From Collinsella stercoris DSM 13279 (GTDB lineage Bacteria > Actinomycetota > Coriobacteriia > Coriobacteriales > Coriobacteriaceae), in assembly GCF_020735465.1 (NCBI RefSeq), contig NZ_CP085935.1, forward strand, positions 1,550,001 through 1,614,000: 64,000 bases of DNA, written 5' to 3'. The position numbers and the translations under genes are program-made. This document shows, piece by piece, positions 50,355 through 62,346 of the stretch. Below the pieces are notes generated by a model. It did no database searches. It saw nothing but the letters and a program-made list of their open reading frames with translations, and was not told the DNA's origin. How positions within the stretch are numbered: the stretch's first letter is position 1; every line of letters starts with the position of its first letter.

Positions 50355-51293
50355 ATGAAATACCAGGAGATCGGATCGAGCGGCGTCGAGGCGAGCCGCA
50401 TTGCGATGGGCGTCATGCGCATGGCGGGAAAGACGCGCGACGAGGCACGGGAAATCGCGCAGGCAGCGCTCGATTGCGGCATGAACTTCTTTGATTCGGC
50501 GGACATCTACGGTGCGGGCGAAAGCTCCCGCGTGCTGGGGCAGGCGCTGCACGACCTGGGCGTCAATCGCCAAGATGTCGTTTTGCAAACCAAGTTTGGC
50601 ATCGCGCCCGATTTTTCCGGCAAGCGCAACGGCATCTACGACTTCTCGCGCGATCATCTGCTCTCATCACTCGAGGCCGAGCTCGACCGTCTGCAGACCG
50701 ATTACGTCGACTTTGTGCTTCTGCACCGTCTCGATGCCCTCTGTGAGCTTGATGAACTCGGGCAGACCATGGCGGAGATCGTCGATTCCGGCATGGCGCG
50801 GCACATCGGCGTGAGCAATATGGGGCCGTGGTCTTGTGAGATGCTGCAGGCCAATCTCGACCAAAAGCTCGAGGTCAACCAGCTGCAGTTTGGCCTGTGC
50901 CACGCCGGTATGGTGCGTGTGCAGATGCATGAGAACATGGACGACGACGCCGCGGCGGATCGTGATGGCGGCGCGCTCGCGTATTCGCAACTCACCGGCA
51001 TGACCATCCAGGCATGGAGCCCCCTGCAATACGGCATGTTCGCAGGAACCTTTATCGACAATGACCAGTTCTCGGAGCTGAATCAGATGCTTGCCGAACT
51101 CGCCGAGGCAAAGGGCGTTTCCAAGGAGGCCATCGCCATTGCATGGATATTGCGCCATCCGGCACGCATGCAGGTCATTTCGGGCTCGATGAACCCGGAG
51201 CGCATCCGTAACATTGCCGCGGGCGCCGAGGTCGAGCTTTCTCGTCAGGATTGGTACGACCTGTACATCGCGGCGGGCAACGACCTGCCGTAA
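50355..51293 (+). CDS. Aldo/keto reductase (YdhF-like)
   Basis: The 312-residue NADPH-dependent reductase shows MNFFDSADIYGAGESSRVLGQAL (catalytic Asp/Tyr region), QTKFGIA (Lys region), FVLLHRLDAL (His) and ISGSMNPERIRNIAAG (cofactor loop). Family members reduce aldehydes and ketones. The start follows AAAGGGGCACC. The promoter region is shared with the divergent toxin-antitoxin operator, so the pair may affect its expression. Confidence 0.88.
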   Translation: MKYQEIGSSGVEASRIAMGVMRMAGKTRDEAREIAQAALDCGMNFFDSADIYGAGESSRVLGQALHDLGVNRQDVVLQTKFGIAPDFSGKRNGIYDFSRDHLLSSLEAELDRLQTDYVDFVLLHRLDALCELDELGQTMAEIVDSGMARHIGVSNMGPWSCEMLQANLDQKLEVNQLQFGLCHAGMVRVQMHENMDDDAAADRDGGALAYSQLTGMTIQAWSPLQYGMFAGTFIDNDQFSELNQMLAELAEAKGVSKEAIAIAWILRHPARMQVISGSMNPERIRNIAAGAEVELSRQDWYDLYIAAGNDLP

Positions 51294-51738
51294 CGGATTG
51301 CGCGCCGCGTCGAACCCGCCATGGCACCGGCAGAAGTGGCACAGCGGGACAGCCTGCTAATGCCCCTCCCAGCACGGGGCCCGCATCAAATATGTACGGG
51401 ACGTGCGCAATGCGTGAGCCCTCCGTGGAGTCGCGTGTGCAGCAATGCAAGCACCCGCTAGGCGGGTACATCAACAGTACTCCACCCCTCTAGACGGCGG
51501 CGTCGGCTTCTCCTCCGGCGCCGCCGTTTGCATTGAGGGCGCTACGTCCGAGTCCCACGTCGCGCAGCCCTTCTTTGACGCGCGGGCTCTTCTCGACGAG
51601 CGGGGCCCTTTCTTGACGCGCGATCCCTTCCTGGCGCGCAAGCCCTTCTCGACACGCGGCCCCTTCTCGGCATGCAGCCTCTTCTCGATGCGCGGCTCCT
51701 TCTTGACATGCAGCCCCTTCTCGACGCGCAATCTCTTC
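51294..51738. other. Intergenic region dominated by 18-bp tandem repeats
   Basis: No gene is supported. The repeats run into the 3' end of the half MFS gene. Confidence 0.6.
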
Positions 51739-51790
51739 TCAACGCACGGTCTCTTCTCGGCGTGCAATCTCTTCTCGGCGTGCGCGCACC
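51556..51790. repeat. 18-bp degenerate tandem repeat, about 12 units
   Basis: Units of the form CCCTTCTCGACGCGCGGC recur every 18 bp. The repeat enters the end of the MFS remnant, whose last residues repeat every six (RREEIARREETVR) before a stop codon. Confidence 0.85.
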
Positions 51791-52476
51791 CCCGCGACAA
51801 AGAACATGAACGCCGCAGCTACGGTCGCGACCGCCACGAACAACAACATCGCCTGTATGCCGTACGCATCCTGCAACACGCCGCCGCACACTGTGCCCAC
51901 CATGGCCCCCACGCCCGTCGTTGCCACCGAGAGCAAGGTCTGCCCGAGCATTTCGCTTCGCGGGCTGCAAACCTCGGCTATGTAGCATGTCAGCAGCGGC
52001 GTGAGCAGGCCGTAGCTTGTGGACTGAAAGAGCAGGCCGATGAACACCATGGGGACGTTGGTCGCGCAGACCACGATCATGTTGCGCAGCAGATATGCCG
52101 CGCCCACCACCATGAACAGCGTTCCCGTCGAAAACCGACGGCGTAGGCGCGGCACCAGCGCCATGGCGGGCAGCTCGCTCACCGCCATGCAAAAAATCGC
52201 GACGCCGTACATCGATGTGTCGCCGCCCACGTTGACCACGATGTCGATGAGGTACACGCTCAGGCAGTTGCATGCGATGAACGCGACCATAAACCCTGCG
52301 AGGATCATCAACAGGACACGCTCGCGCAAAATCTCGCGAAACGCGCCGCCGCGCTCGTCCTCATGGCGCCCCTTCGCTCCGTGCGAAGCGTCGAGCTCGC
52401 CCGGGGCATCCCCCACCAACGCGCCCGGGGCACCTCCCGTCGTCGCGTCCAGGGCGTCCCCCGCCAGCGCCCCCAT
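51739..52476 (-). pseudogene. C-terminal half of an MFS transporter
   Basis: The 245-residue frame holds about six membrane helices, beginning at VLLMILAGFMVAFIACNCLSVYL, with the loop LRRRFSTGTLFMVVG between two of them. This is the second half of a 12-helix MFS protein (MFS_1_like type). The first 45 residues are low-complexity Gly/Ala/Asp and not membrane-like, and the N-terminal half is absent: upstream lie only repeats and the beta-glucosidase. The C-terminus ends in the 18-bp repeats. It is probably a remnant. Confidence 0.7.
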
Positions 52477-52851
52477 ACCCCCTCTTTTCCTTTATGCACG
52501 ACCGAAAGACCCGACCGGCGCTCGCACGACAGACATCCACGCGGCCGGAATCCACGCGACCGGCGCCCGCGCGGCCGGCGCCCACACGACAGCCGGCACC
52601 CGCCGCACCCCCGCCAAAGCGCTCCGAGAGTTAACTTTCGAAGCCGCTAAACCCGTGACAGGGCGAAGAACCTCCGCGAAAGTCAACTCTCGCGGCACCT
52701 TCGCAGCGGTGCCTTCGCAGCGGCGCCATCGCAGCGGCGCCATCGCAGCAACTCCTCCGCAGCGGACCTTCTCAGCGGCGCCGCGACGGGACGGCTCCAA
52801 AAACGGGAACCGTCCCGCGCCCGCGCCTTTTGCCCGGCGTCCTCGTCTTGG
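52477..52851. repeat. Repeat-rich gap: imperfect 76-bp palindrome and 14-bp tandem repeats
   Basis: GAGAGTTAACTTTCG at 52626 and CGAAAGTCAACTCTCG near 52678 are inverted copies with one mismatch. CGCAG recurs every 14 bp at 52702, 52716, 52730, 52744 and 52758. No gene is supported. Confidence 0.7.
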
Positions 52852-55721
<2,870 letters not shown>

Positions 55722-55733
55722 CCTCCTAATTGT

Positions 55734-56360
55734 CTAGCTGTTGTACTTGAGAACCTTTTGATACAGTGCATAGCGCTTGTCGCGACGGTCGCGCACAAGA
55801 ACGATGCGGTGGATGATGATGAGCTTGACCGCGATGAGAGCGACGCAGAACATGGCCCCAACCATCTTGCTGCTCAAAAACGGGAAGAAGAGCTGCTCGC
55901 CCACCAAGACCGTCGCGGCGAGCGTCACGGCGGACAGCGCGCAGGAAGCCACCAGCACGCGATGCGACCAAACCAGATACTCGGTCTCGCTCGACAAGGT
56001 GGTAAAGACCTCGACCATCACCGCGAGCGCGATGACGATCTCGAGCACCGGCACCACCATGGCGATACCGGGCTGGAACGCCAGGAGCATGAGCGCCCAG
56101 TACAGCCCGATAAAGAACAGCCCCGCGTCCAGGTAGCGAATCAGCATGAAGCGATTCCACTTGGCCGTCTTGACGGACTGCTCGCGCTTGAACGCGTCGG
56201 TACCCGGACCCTGGCGCTTGCGCGAAGAGGCCGCCTGCACGGACGGGCCCTTGCTGTGGGCGTCACGAGAACCGTTGCCCGCCGCGCCGTCCACCTTGGA
56301 ACGTCCCGCTTGGGCCTGCGCCTTGGCGCGAGACCGCTTGACCTGCTCTTTCTTCTTCAT
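55734..56360 (-). CDS. Four-helix membrane protein with basic N-terminus in the cellobiose PTS operon
   Basis: The 208-residue protein has about 75 N-terminal residues rich in Lys, Arg, Ala and Ser, then four membrane helices (YLDAGLFFIGLYWALMLLAF, GIAMVVPVLEIVIALAVMV, LVASCALSAVTLAATVLVG, MVGAMFCVALIAVKLIIIH). No family is recognised. Its position between IIB and IIC, with short gaps on both sides, makes it part of the operon. No standard component of a cellobiose PTS is like this; function unknown. The TPR-like protein in the first PTS locus occupies a comparable place. Confidence 0.75.
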   Translation of the reverse strand: MKKKEQVKRSRAKAQAQAGRSKVDGAAGNGSRDAHSKGPSVQAASSRKRQGPGTDAFKREQSVKTAKWNRFMLIRYLDAGLFFIGLYWALMLLAFQPGIAMVVPVLEIVIALAVMVEVFTTLSSETEYLVWSHRVLVASCALSAVTLAATVLVGEQLFFPFLSSKMVGAMFCVALIAVKLIIIHRIVLVRDRRDKRYALYQKVLKYNS

Positions 56361-56395
56361 AAGCTCAACCCATCATGCACGTGCAGCGAACCCAG

Positions 56396-56695
56396 TTAGC
56401 CGATCAGGCTGTTGATCTGATCGAAAATGGCCGGGCAGTTCTGGCGGCCGTAGTCCTTCATGGGAATGACGTCGACCGGCAGGCCGTCCGCCTTCTTGAC
56501 GATCTTGTCCTTTTGGTAGGAAATCTGCGGGCCAACGAGGATGCAGTCATATCCCGCGGCCTTGGGATCCTTGAGCTCCGAGAAGCTGCGCGCGGCGACC
56601 TCGACGTCGATGCCGTTCTCGGCCGCGTAGCTCTCCATCTTCTTCATGAGCATGCTGGTGGACATACCAGCCGCGCAAACGAGCAGTACCTTCAT
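56396..56695 (-). CDS. PTS lactose/cellobiose-family IIB
   Basis: The 99-residue cytoplasmic protein is phosphorylated on the Cys in LLVCAAGMSTSMLMKKM (Cys 7) and passes phosphate to the sugar bound by IIC. ILVGPQISYQKDKI is also typical. It follows IIA after 60 bp and precedes the four-helix protein. Confidence 0.94.
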   Translation of the reverse strand: MKVLLVCAAGMSTSMLMKKMESYAAENGIDVEVAARSFSELKDPKAAGYDCILVGPQISYQKDKIVKKADGLPVDVIPMKDYGRQNCPAIFDQINSLIG

Positions 56696-56755
56696 GACAG
56701 ATCTTTCCCTTCTGGGGCGATTGCCCCGGACAACGGCCCCTTGCGGACCATACGA

Positions 56756-57079
56756 TTACTTGGCGGCGATGCGCTCGTGCAGGGCGATGATCTCCTCCGC
56801 CAGGTCTTGGCAGAGCATCGAGGTCATCAGATGGTCCTGCGCATGAACCAGCAGCACGTCCACGGGCACGTGGTCGCCACTGGCCTCACGGGACAGGAGC
56901 TTGGTCTGCTCGTCATGGGCTTGCAGGCCAACCTCGCGCGACTCCTCGAGCGTCTTGCGGGCGCCCTCGATGTCGCCCTCGCGCGCCTGCGCAATCGCCT
57001 CCATGGCCAGGCTGCGCGCCTGGCCGGCAGATGCCACAATCCCAAACGAGATGAGCTCCATGCTTTCCTCTTCGGCCAT
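56756..57079 (-). CDS. PTS lactose/cellobiose-family IIA
   Basis: The 107-residue helical IIA forms a trimer; the phosphorylated His lies in VLLVHAQDHLMT (about 79), with upstream GIVASAGQARSLAMEAI. It receives phosphate from HPr and passes it to IIB. The start follows GAGGAG. It is the first PTS gene after the regulator. Confidence 0.93.
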   Translation of the reverse strand: MAEEESMELISFGIVASAGQARSLAMEAIAQAREGDIEGARKTLEESREVGLQAHDEQTKLLSREASGDHVPVDVLLVHAQDHLMTSMLCQDLAEEIIALHERIAAK

Positions 57080-57158
57080 GTTCTCCTCCTCTCTTATCTC
57101 GTGGTCGTACCCATCTATCGAATGCGCGCGGACACGCCGCGGCGATGCGAAAAAGCAG

Positions 57159-58605
57159 TTAGGTCGGGGTGTTCACCGAGCCGGGCGTCCCGTCTACGAC
57201 AATTCCCGACGCCCCCAGCACGTCGGCGAAGGCCTCCCAGGTTTGCTCGGTAACCAGTCGCTCGATCGCCTGAGGATCGACGAGCACGCCGGCAAAGCTG
57301 TCCAGGAACGTGCGCGCGGAGCCGTCCTCGTCAAAGGAGAAGCCCGCGAGAAACACCGCTTGCACCTCCTCGCCCTCAGCTCCCCACACCACGGGCTCAT
57401 CCAACAGGCCGATGCAGACAAACGCGTCCCTGCTGGCCACCTCGAGCGGATGCGGCATGGCGATGTTGTTGCCAAAGGCGGTGGGCATGCGCTCCTCGCG
57501 CGCGAACACGAGCTCGCGGAAGTTCGGCGCGACGTCGCGCGACTCCTCGGCGCGGGCAATGAGAAAATCGAGGACCTCCGCCTTGGACGTGCAGGCAAGA
57601 TGCGGGAAGAAGAGGTCCCTCCCCAGGTAATCGGCGCCCAGGGCGGACGGGCGGCGCATCTCCTTGCGCAGGACCGCCCGCGTGCGCTCCGCCTCCACGG
57701 GGTCGAGAAAGCACGACACCTCGCGCACGGGCACCGGCAGCTCGCGGTTGAGCGGCACGGTGGTGAACGCGTAGTCGATGGTGGAAAAATCGACCTTGTC
57801 CAGCCCCAACGCATCGCAGGTCTGGATCTGATCGATGTAGTCACCGAACTCGCGGCGGCACTGGTACTCCAGCAGGCGGGCGCTACCGGCACCCGAGGCG
57901 CAGATGACCAGGATGTTCTTTTTGACCGTCTCGGTCTTAGACCGCTCGAGCGCGAGTTCGAAGGCAAGGGCCACATAGCCGATCTCGTCATGGGACAGCG
58001 GTGCGCCGTAGGCCTCGGCGATGACCGTCGATGCGTCGACGGCGATCGAAAAGGACAGCGGGTAGCGGGCCTTGATGTCATCGAGCATGGGGTTCTTGAG
58101 CTTGAGGTTGTACCGCAGGCGCACCGAGAGCGGCTGGATGTGGCGCGCAAGGTTCATGCGCAGCTCAAGGTCGTTGCGAAAGTCGAAGCGAAACACCCGC
58201 CACACGCGATCGAGCATGTCGGACACGACCTGCCACACCTCGTCGGAGATCACCAGGCTGCTCTCGTCCGGCGTTTGATAGATGGTCTGCTTGCCCGCCA
58301 GGTGAATCGCGATGTAGGCGACCTCCTCCTGCGGCAGCGAGATCGAGGTGAGGGCGTCGATGCGTCGGGCGATGTCCTCCGCGGCGCGGTACTCGCTCGT
58401 TGCGACGATGCGCTGCAGGCGGCTGTCCTCAATGGGCACGTAGCAGTCGTTCGAAATGCGTATCAGCGCTATGACGATGTGGACGAGCAGATTCTGAAAA
58501 GCGGCGGCGTTTATGGTGAGGAGCTGGGCTTCGGCTGCCTCGCTCACGCAGACGGCGATGGCATCGAGCACCGCCTCGTTATTTTGGAGGCCCCCCCCCC
58601 CCCAC
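57159..58605 (-). CDS. PRD-type operon regulator, C-terminal part (PRD-PRD-EIIB-EIIA), out of frame with its N-terminus
   Basis: After a 13-G tract, this frame continues a LicR/ManR-type regulator. Two PRD domains come first (about 58600-57950): the first keeps His in LLVHIVIAL and AIHLAGK, the second keeps RHIQPLS but has YVALAFELALER where a second His is usual. Then come an EIIB-like domain (VICASGAGSARLLEY, with Cys) and an EIIA-like domain ending with the His in GNNIAMPHPLE. PTS phosphorylation of these sites sets activity. In-frame reading from the N-terminal part would need 12 or 15 G. It lies upstream of the cellobiose PTS genes it probably controls. Confidence 0.85.
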
Positions 58606-59166
58606 AAAGTTTTTGAGGACCAGGGTGTTGAGCCCGCCGGTGACGCCGGAGGCGCCCGTTGCGCTGCTCGCGTCGATGGCGGCATTGGCCAAGCACAGGC
58701 GACGGGACATCTCCCCGCCCGTCACGCGGATACCGTAATGCGAGCGCTTCTCGAGCACGAGGTCATAGGGGCGCAGACGCTCCTCGACCTTTTTGAGGTC
58801 GCCCGACAATGCGCTCTTGGAGACGAAGAGGGCCTGCGACAACTCCTGGAGCTTGATCCAGTCATTGCGCATGAGCAGATCGTTGAGGAGGTAGTTCACG
58901 CGCTCCTCGGAGGTCTTGCACGCAAGACATGCATGGCCGCCACCCTGTGCGGCGATCCAGGCGTCCAGGTCCTCTTGATCAAGCACGCGCAGGCGGTATC
59001 CCTCGCCGCGGCTCAACTCGACAACGGCACTGCCCGACAGGGACTCATTGGCCCGGGCAACATATTTGCGCAGCGTCCGCGTGCTCACGCCGAGCTGCGC
59101 GCTCGCGTCTTCCGGCGTCACGCCGTCGTGCTCGCGCATAAATGTGACGAGCTCCACGTTCTCCAT
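58579..59166 (-). CDS. PRD-type operon regulator, N-terminal DNA-binding part
   Basis: This 195-residue part contains two helix-turn-helix regions: DGVTPEDASAQLGVSTRTLRKYVARANE near the start and the Mga-like DWIKLQELSQALFVSKSALSGDLKKVEERL. It ends in a Gly run and PPK because the 13-G tract puts the frame out of phase. ATG at 59166 follows AAGGGGG. With one G fewer it would fuse to the PRD-EIIB-EIIA part, giving about 670 residues, a normal LicR/ManR length. As sequenced, it lacks the phosphorylation domains. The alternative is a sequencing or assembly error in the homopolymer. Confidence 0.85.
   Translation of the reverse strand: MENVELVTFMREHDGVTPEDASAQLGVSTRTLRKYVARANESLSGSAVVELSRGEGYRLRVLDQEDLDAWIAAQGGGHACLACKTSEERVNYLLNDLLMRNDWIKLQELSQALFVSKSALSGDLKKVEERLRPYDLVLEKRSHYGIRVTGGEMSRRLCLANAAIDASSATGASGVTGGLNTLVLKNFVGGGGPPK
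58591..58603. repeat. Run of 13 C (13 G in the coding strand) inside the regulator
   Basis: This is the longest homopolymer in the window and lies at the boundary between DNA-binding and PRD parts. Its length (13) puts the gene out of frame; 12 or 15 restores it. Confidence 0.9.
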
Positions 59167-59668
59167 GGCCAAACACCCCCTTCGTGCGACAACGAAATCA
59201 TACGCTGATTGCGCCGGGGGTTCGGTTCATTTGCTTCCGATTCATGCGGAAGGGCTGTGAACTGAAGAAAATCAGCAGGTAGATAGCTAAAAATAGAGCC
59301 AGACGCACGACAAGAGCCCAAAATGCTGCCGCAAGATGAAACATTGTGCGACCGCTCGCGGTCCCCAAGCAACCGTTCACGGATTCATGCCACCGGCGGG
59401 GACTGGTACACATCCGAGCCGCGGGCAACGCGCGCGACCGCGGCGCGGAGCGCGAGCGGCAGTGGTGCGGGGCATGCGCGGGAACGGCGCGGGGGCACGC
59501 GGCTCACCTATCGAAACGCGCGCGCATACCGCGCTTGCCGGCGCATGTACCCCATACACGAGGAGCAGATGCGCACTCAACCAAGGGGGGGGCGCACCTG
59601 CTCCTCGCGTCTACAATGCTCCTCGTGCCTGTAGCCGTTCTTGGCGGTATTGGGGGCGCGTAACGCGC
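59167..59668. other. Intergenic region between pflA and the regulator
   Basis: It holds the promoter side of the regulator, including GTTC-CTTCCG-CGGAAG-GAAC nested repeats at 59224-59262, GC-rich loose repeats, and a 16-bp imperfect stem CGAGGAGCAG/CTGCTCCTCG with a G8 run at 59559-59608. No gene is supported. Confidence 0.5.
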
Positions 59669-60487
59669 CTATCCCGCGCAGTGGCGCTCGGCGGCGCGGG
59701 CCTGGCGCAGGCCGCGCATGACCGCCTCGCGCAGAGCAGGGATACGGCCCTTGTCCATGGCGGGCACGTCCTTAAGGGGATACTCGAGCCCCAGCTGCTC
59801 GTACTTGACGATGCCCATGGTGTGATAGGGCAGCATCTCGAGCCCCACCACGTTGTGCCAGGGAGCGATCAGACGACCCAGGGCCTCGCACTCCTCCTCG
59901 GTATCCGTGATGCCGGGCACGATCACATGACGGATGACGACCTTGACGCCGCGACGGGCCAGCTCGTCCCCGAACGCGAGGATGTTGTCGGGCGCGCAGC
60001 GGGTCAGCGCCTTGTGGCCCTCCGGATCGCTGTGCTTGATGTCGAGCAGTACCAGATCGGTCTGGGCAAGCACCTTGTCAAAGCGCGCGGGCTTCTTGGG
60101 GTTGTACGCATATCCGCAGCTGTCGAGGCACGTGTGCACGCGCCCGTTGGGGTTGGCGTGCATGGCGGCGAACAGGTCGCCCACAAACTCGGGCTGGAGC
60201 AGCGGCTCGCCGCCGGTCACCGTGATGCCGCCCGTGCGGTAGAAGGGACGGTTGCTCTCGAACTCGTCGATTATTCGCTCGACCGTCACCGAGGTTCCCG
60301 CCCCCGAGCCGACCGCCCAGGTATCCGGGTTGTGGCAATACGCGCAACGCATGGGACAGCCCTGGGTAAACACGACAAAGCGCACGCCGGGCCCGTCGAC
60401 CGTGCCCATGCTCTCGATGGAATGCACGCGACCCGTCGCGTACCGCGACTCCTGCGACTGCCCCTGCTCCAACACGATCTGCGCCAT
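59669..60487 (-). CDS. pflA: Pyruvate formate-lyase activating enzyme
   Basis: The 272-residue radical SAM enzyme makes the glycyl radical on pyruvate formate-lyase. The Fe-S motif is GCPMRCAYCHNPD (about 44); MGTVDGPGVRFVVF precedes it; GGITVTGGEPLLQPEF (about 85) and LVLLDIKHSD are SAM-fold motifs. The start follows weak GAGTGAGG-type sequence. No pyruvate formate-lyase gene is next to it, so its partner is elsewhere or outside the window. It supports anaerobic fermentation. Confidence 0.92.
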   Translation of the reverse strand: MAQIVLEQGQSQESRYATGRVHSIESMGTVDGPGVRFVVFTQGCPMRCAYCHNPDTWAVGSGAGTSVTVERIIDEFESNRPFYRTGGITVTGGEPLLQPEFVGDLFAAMHANPNGRVHTCLDSCGYAYNPKKPARFDKVLAQTDLVLLDIKHSDPEGHKALTRCAPDNILAFGDELARRGVKVVIRHVIVPGITDTEEECEALGRLIAPWHNVVGLEMLPYHTMGIVKYEQLGLEYPLKDVPAMDKGRIPALREAVMRGLRQARAAERHCAG

Positions 60488-60690
60488 ATAGCCTCACTCC
60501 GCTCTCGTATGTATCGGAACTAGAGTAGCAGACGCATGGGACGCGCGTGCGCACGACGCGCATTTCGAGGCGAGGACCGTTGCAGCCGGGCAGCCGCCCT
60601 CCACTTGCTTGCGGAAAGCGCCCGAACGAACTCACCGGCTTCTTTTCCGCTACCATAGATGCGATTTTCCCCGCGTATAAGGTGACATAC

Positions 60691-61860
60691 ATGACCCTGC
60701 ACCCTCAGGTCCAATCCCGATCGCGTGCGCGCTTCCTGGCCGACCGCATCCGCACGTTCATACAGTCCGAGGCCGTTTTGACGATCGCTGCGCTGGCCGC
60801 CATCGCGTCCATGGCCGCATTCCCGCCCGTCCTCGACAATCTCCCCGCCTACCTCGACGCAATCGACCTGCGCACGATAGGGCTGCTCTTTTGCCTGATG
60901 ACCGTGGTTGCCGGGTTTACCCGCGCCGGCCTGCTCGCCCGGGCACGCACCTTGCTCACACGCGGGCAGAGCGGCGCGCGCCGAATCGTCTTGCTGCTTG
61001 TGACGATCTCGTTCTTCGCCTCGATGGTCGTCACCAACGACGTCGCACTCATCTCGTTCGTCCCGCTCACGCTGCTGCTCCTGCAACATGCGGCACCTCG
61101 CACGCTCATCATCGCACTCGTAGCCCAAACGGTCGCCGCCAACTTGGGCTCCATGATGACGCCCATCGGCAACCCGCAAAACATCTACCTCTACTCGACA
61201 TTCAACATCAACCTTGGCACGTTTCTCGCCACGCTCGCACCGTATGGCATCTTGGGGCTTGCCGCTTCTCTTCTCCCCTGTGTCCTCATACCAAACGAGC
61301 CCCTTGCCGCAAACGAGCTGCGTGAGACCTCGATTAACCGGCAACTCCTCGCCATTTACAGCGTGCTCTTTGCGCTCGCCTTGGCGTGTGTGGGACGCAT
61401 TGTGAGCTGGGAGCTCTGCACGCTCGTCACGATTGCGGCCTGCCTGGCATTCGATTGCAGCGTGCTGAGGCACATCGACTACAGTCTTCTTGCGACCTTT
61501 GTTTGCTTCTTCATCTTTGTCGGCAACCTCAAGCACGTCGACGCACTCGTTACCGCGTTGCAGGGACTGCTCGCCGGACGCGAGGTGCTCGTCTCGGCTT
61601 TGACGAGCCAAGTTATTAGCAATGTTCCCGCGGCCATCATGCTTTCGGGATTTACGCATAATGCCGCCAGCCTGCTCATTGGCACGAACATAGGTGGGCT
61701 GGGCACGCCCGTGGCATCACTCGCGAGCCTCATCACCCTGCGCATCTACGCGCGCTCCGGCAATGCGCAAACGGGCAGATACCTGCTGTATTTCCTTGTC
61801 TACAACGTTATTCTTCTCGCGCTGTTCCTCGCCCTGGCGTGTGTGTTGGGCCAGGCTTAA
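60691..61860 (+). CDS. ArsB/NhaD-CitMHS superfamily ion transporter
   Basis: The 389-residue protein has about ten hydrophobic segments. TNDVALISFVPLTLLLL and LGSMMTPIGNPQNIYLY near 115-170 match the conserved Asp and the NPQN-type loop of the ion transporter superfamily; SQVISNVPAAIMLSGF repeats the pattern in the second half. Members move dicarboxylates, arsenite or sodium with protons; the substrate cannot be assigned. ATG at 60691 follows AAGGTGA. An upstream 48-codon extension is not membrane-like and is rejected. Confidence 0.82.
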   Translation: MTLHPQVQSRSRARFLADRIRTFIQSEAVLTIAALAAIASMAAFPPVLDNLPAYLDAIDLRTIGLLFCLMTVVAGFTRAGLLARARTLLTRGQSGARRIVLLLVTISFFASMVVTNDVALISFVPLTLLLLQHAAPRTLIIALVAQTVAANLGSMMTPIGNPQNIYLYSTFNINLGTFLATLAPYGILGLAASLLPCVLIPNEPLAANELRETSINRQLLAIYSVLFALALACVGRIVSWELCTLVTIAACLAFDCSVLRHIDYSLLATFVCFFIFVGNLKHVDALVTALQGLLAGREVLVSALTSQVISNVPAAIMLSGFTHNAASLLIGTNIGGLGTPVASLASLITLRIYARSGNAQTGRYLLYFLVYNVILLALFLALACVLGQA

Positions 61861-62346
61861 GCGCCGACTCAAGAAGATAGACTTGTCGGACGTGCGGCGG
61901 GCGCATCCATCGACATGCGGCACTGTCTCGGGCGCGCGGCGCGTTCATCGGAACGCGGCGTCGCCGCGGGTGCGCAGCGCGTTCGTTAGCACGCGGTACC
62001 GCCCCGGCACGCAGCACGTTCGTCGGTGCGCAGCGCCGGCTCGGGCGCGCGACGCATTTGTCGGCGTGTGGCGTATACCCCGACACGCGGTGCCGACGGC
62101 GGCGTGCGATGCATTCGTTAACACGCGGTACCGCCTCCGGCACACGATGCGCCTTCAATCCACGCGAAGCAATCGATGCATGCTTTTCTTTTGGAACAAC
62201 CGCCTAGTGCCGCTTTTGACAAGCAGTCCTTCTTTGAACGAAACATCGCAGTTCTCGGTATTGGGCGTATAGTCTCTTTTAAAGATTGCCTGATGATATC
62301 CCACGGCATCGACCCGGCATATACACCCTACTTGAAAGGCACACCA
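61861..62346. repeat. GC-rich degenerate tandem repeats before the secreted-protein gene
   Basis: From about 61900 to 62150 units with ACGCGGTACCGCC and GCGTTCGTTA recur at loose spacing. A single CTCGGTATTGGG near 62252 matches one arm of the 140-bp element, without a partner. No gene is supported. Confidence 0.6.

Noticed and set aside
51471..51800. 109-residue Lys/Arg-rich protein on the minus strand
   Set aside because: It is the translation of 18-bp tandem repeats, has no ribosome binding site and is one of several open frames through the same repeats.
59559..59608. G8 run as a second phase-variable tract
   Set aside because: It lies in the loop of an intergenic hairpin after pflA, not in a gene.
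62245..62268. Third copy of the 140-bp element
   Set aside because: Only one arm fragment (TCGGTATTGGG) matches and no inverted partner lies within 140 bp; kept only as a possible remnant.
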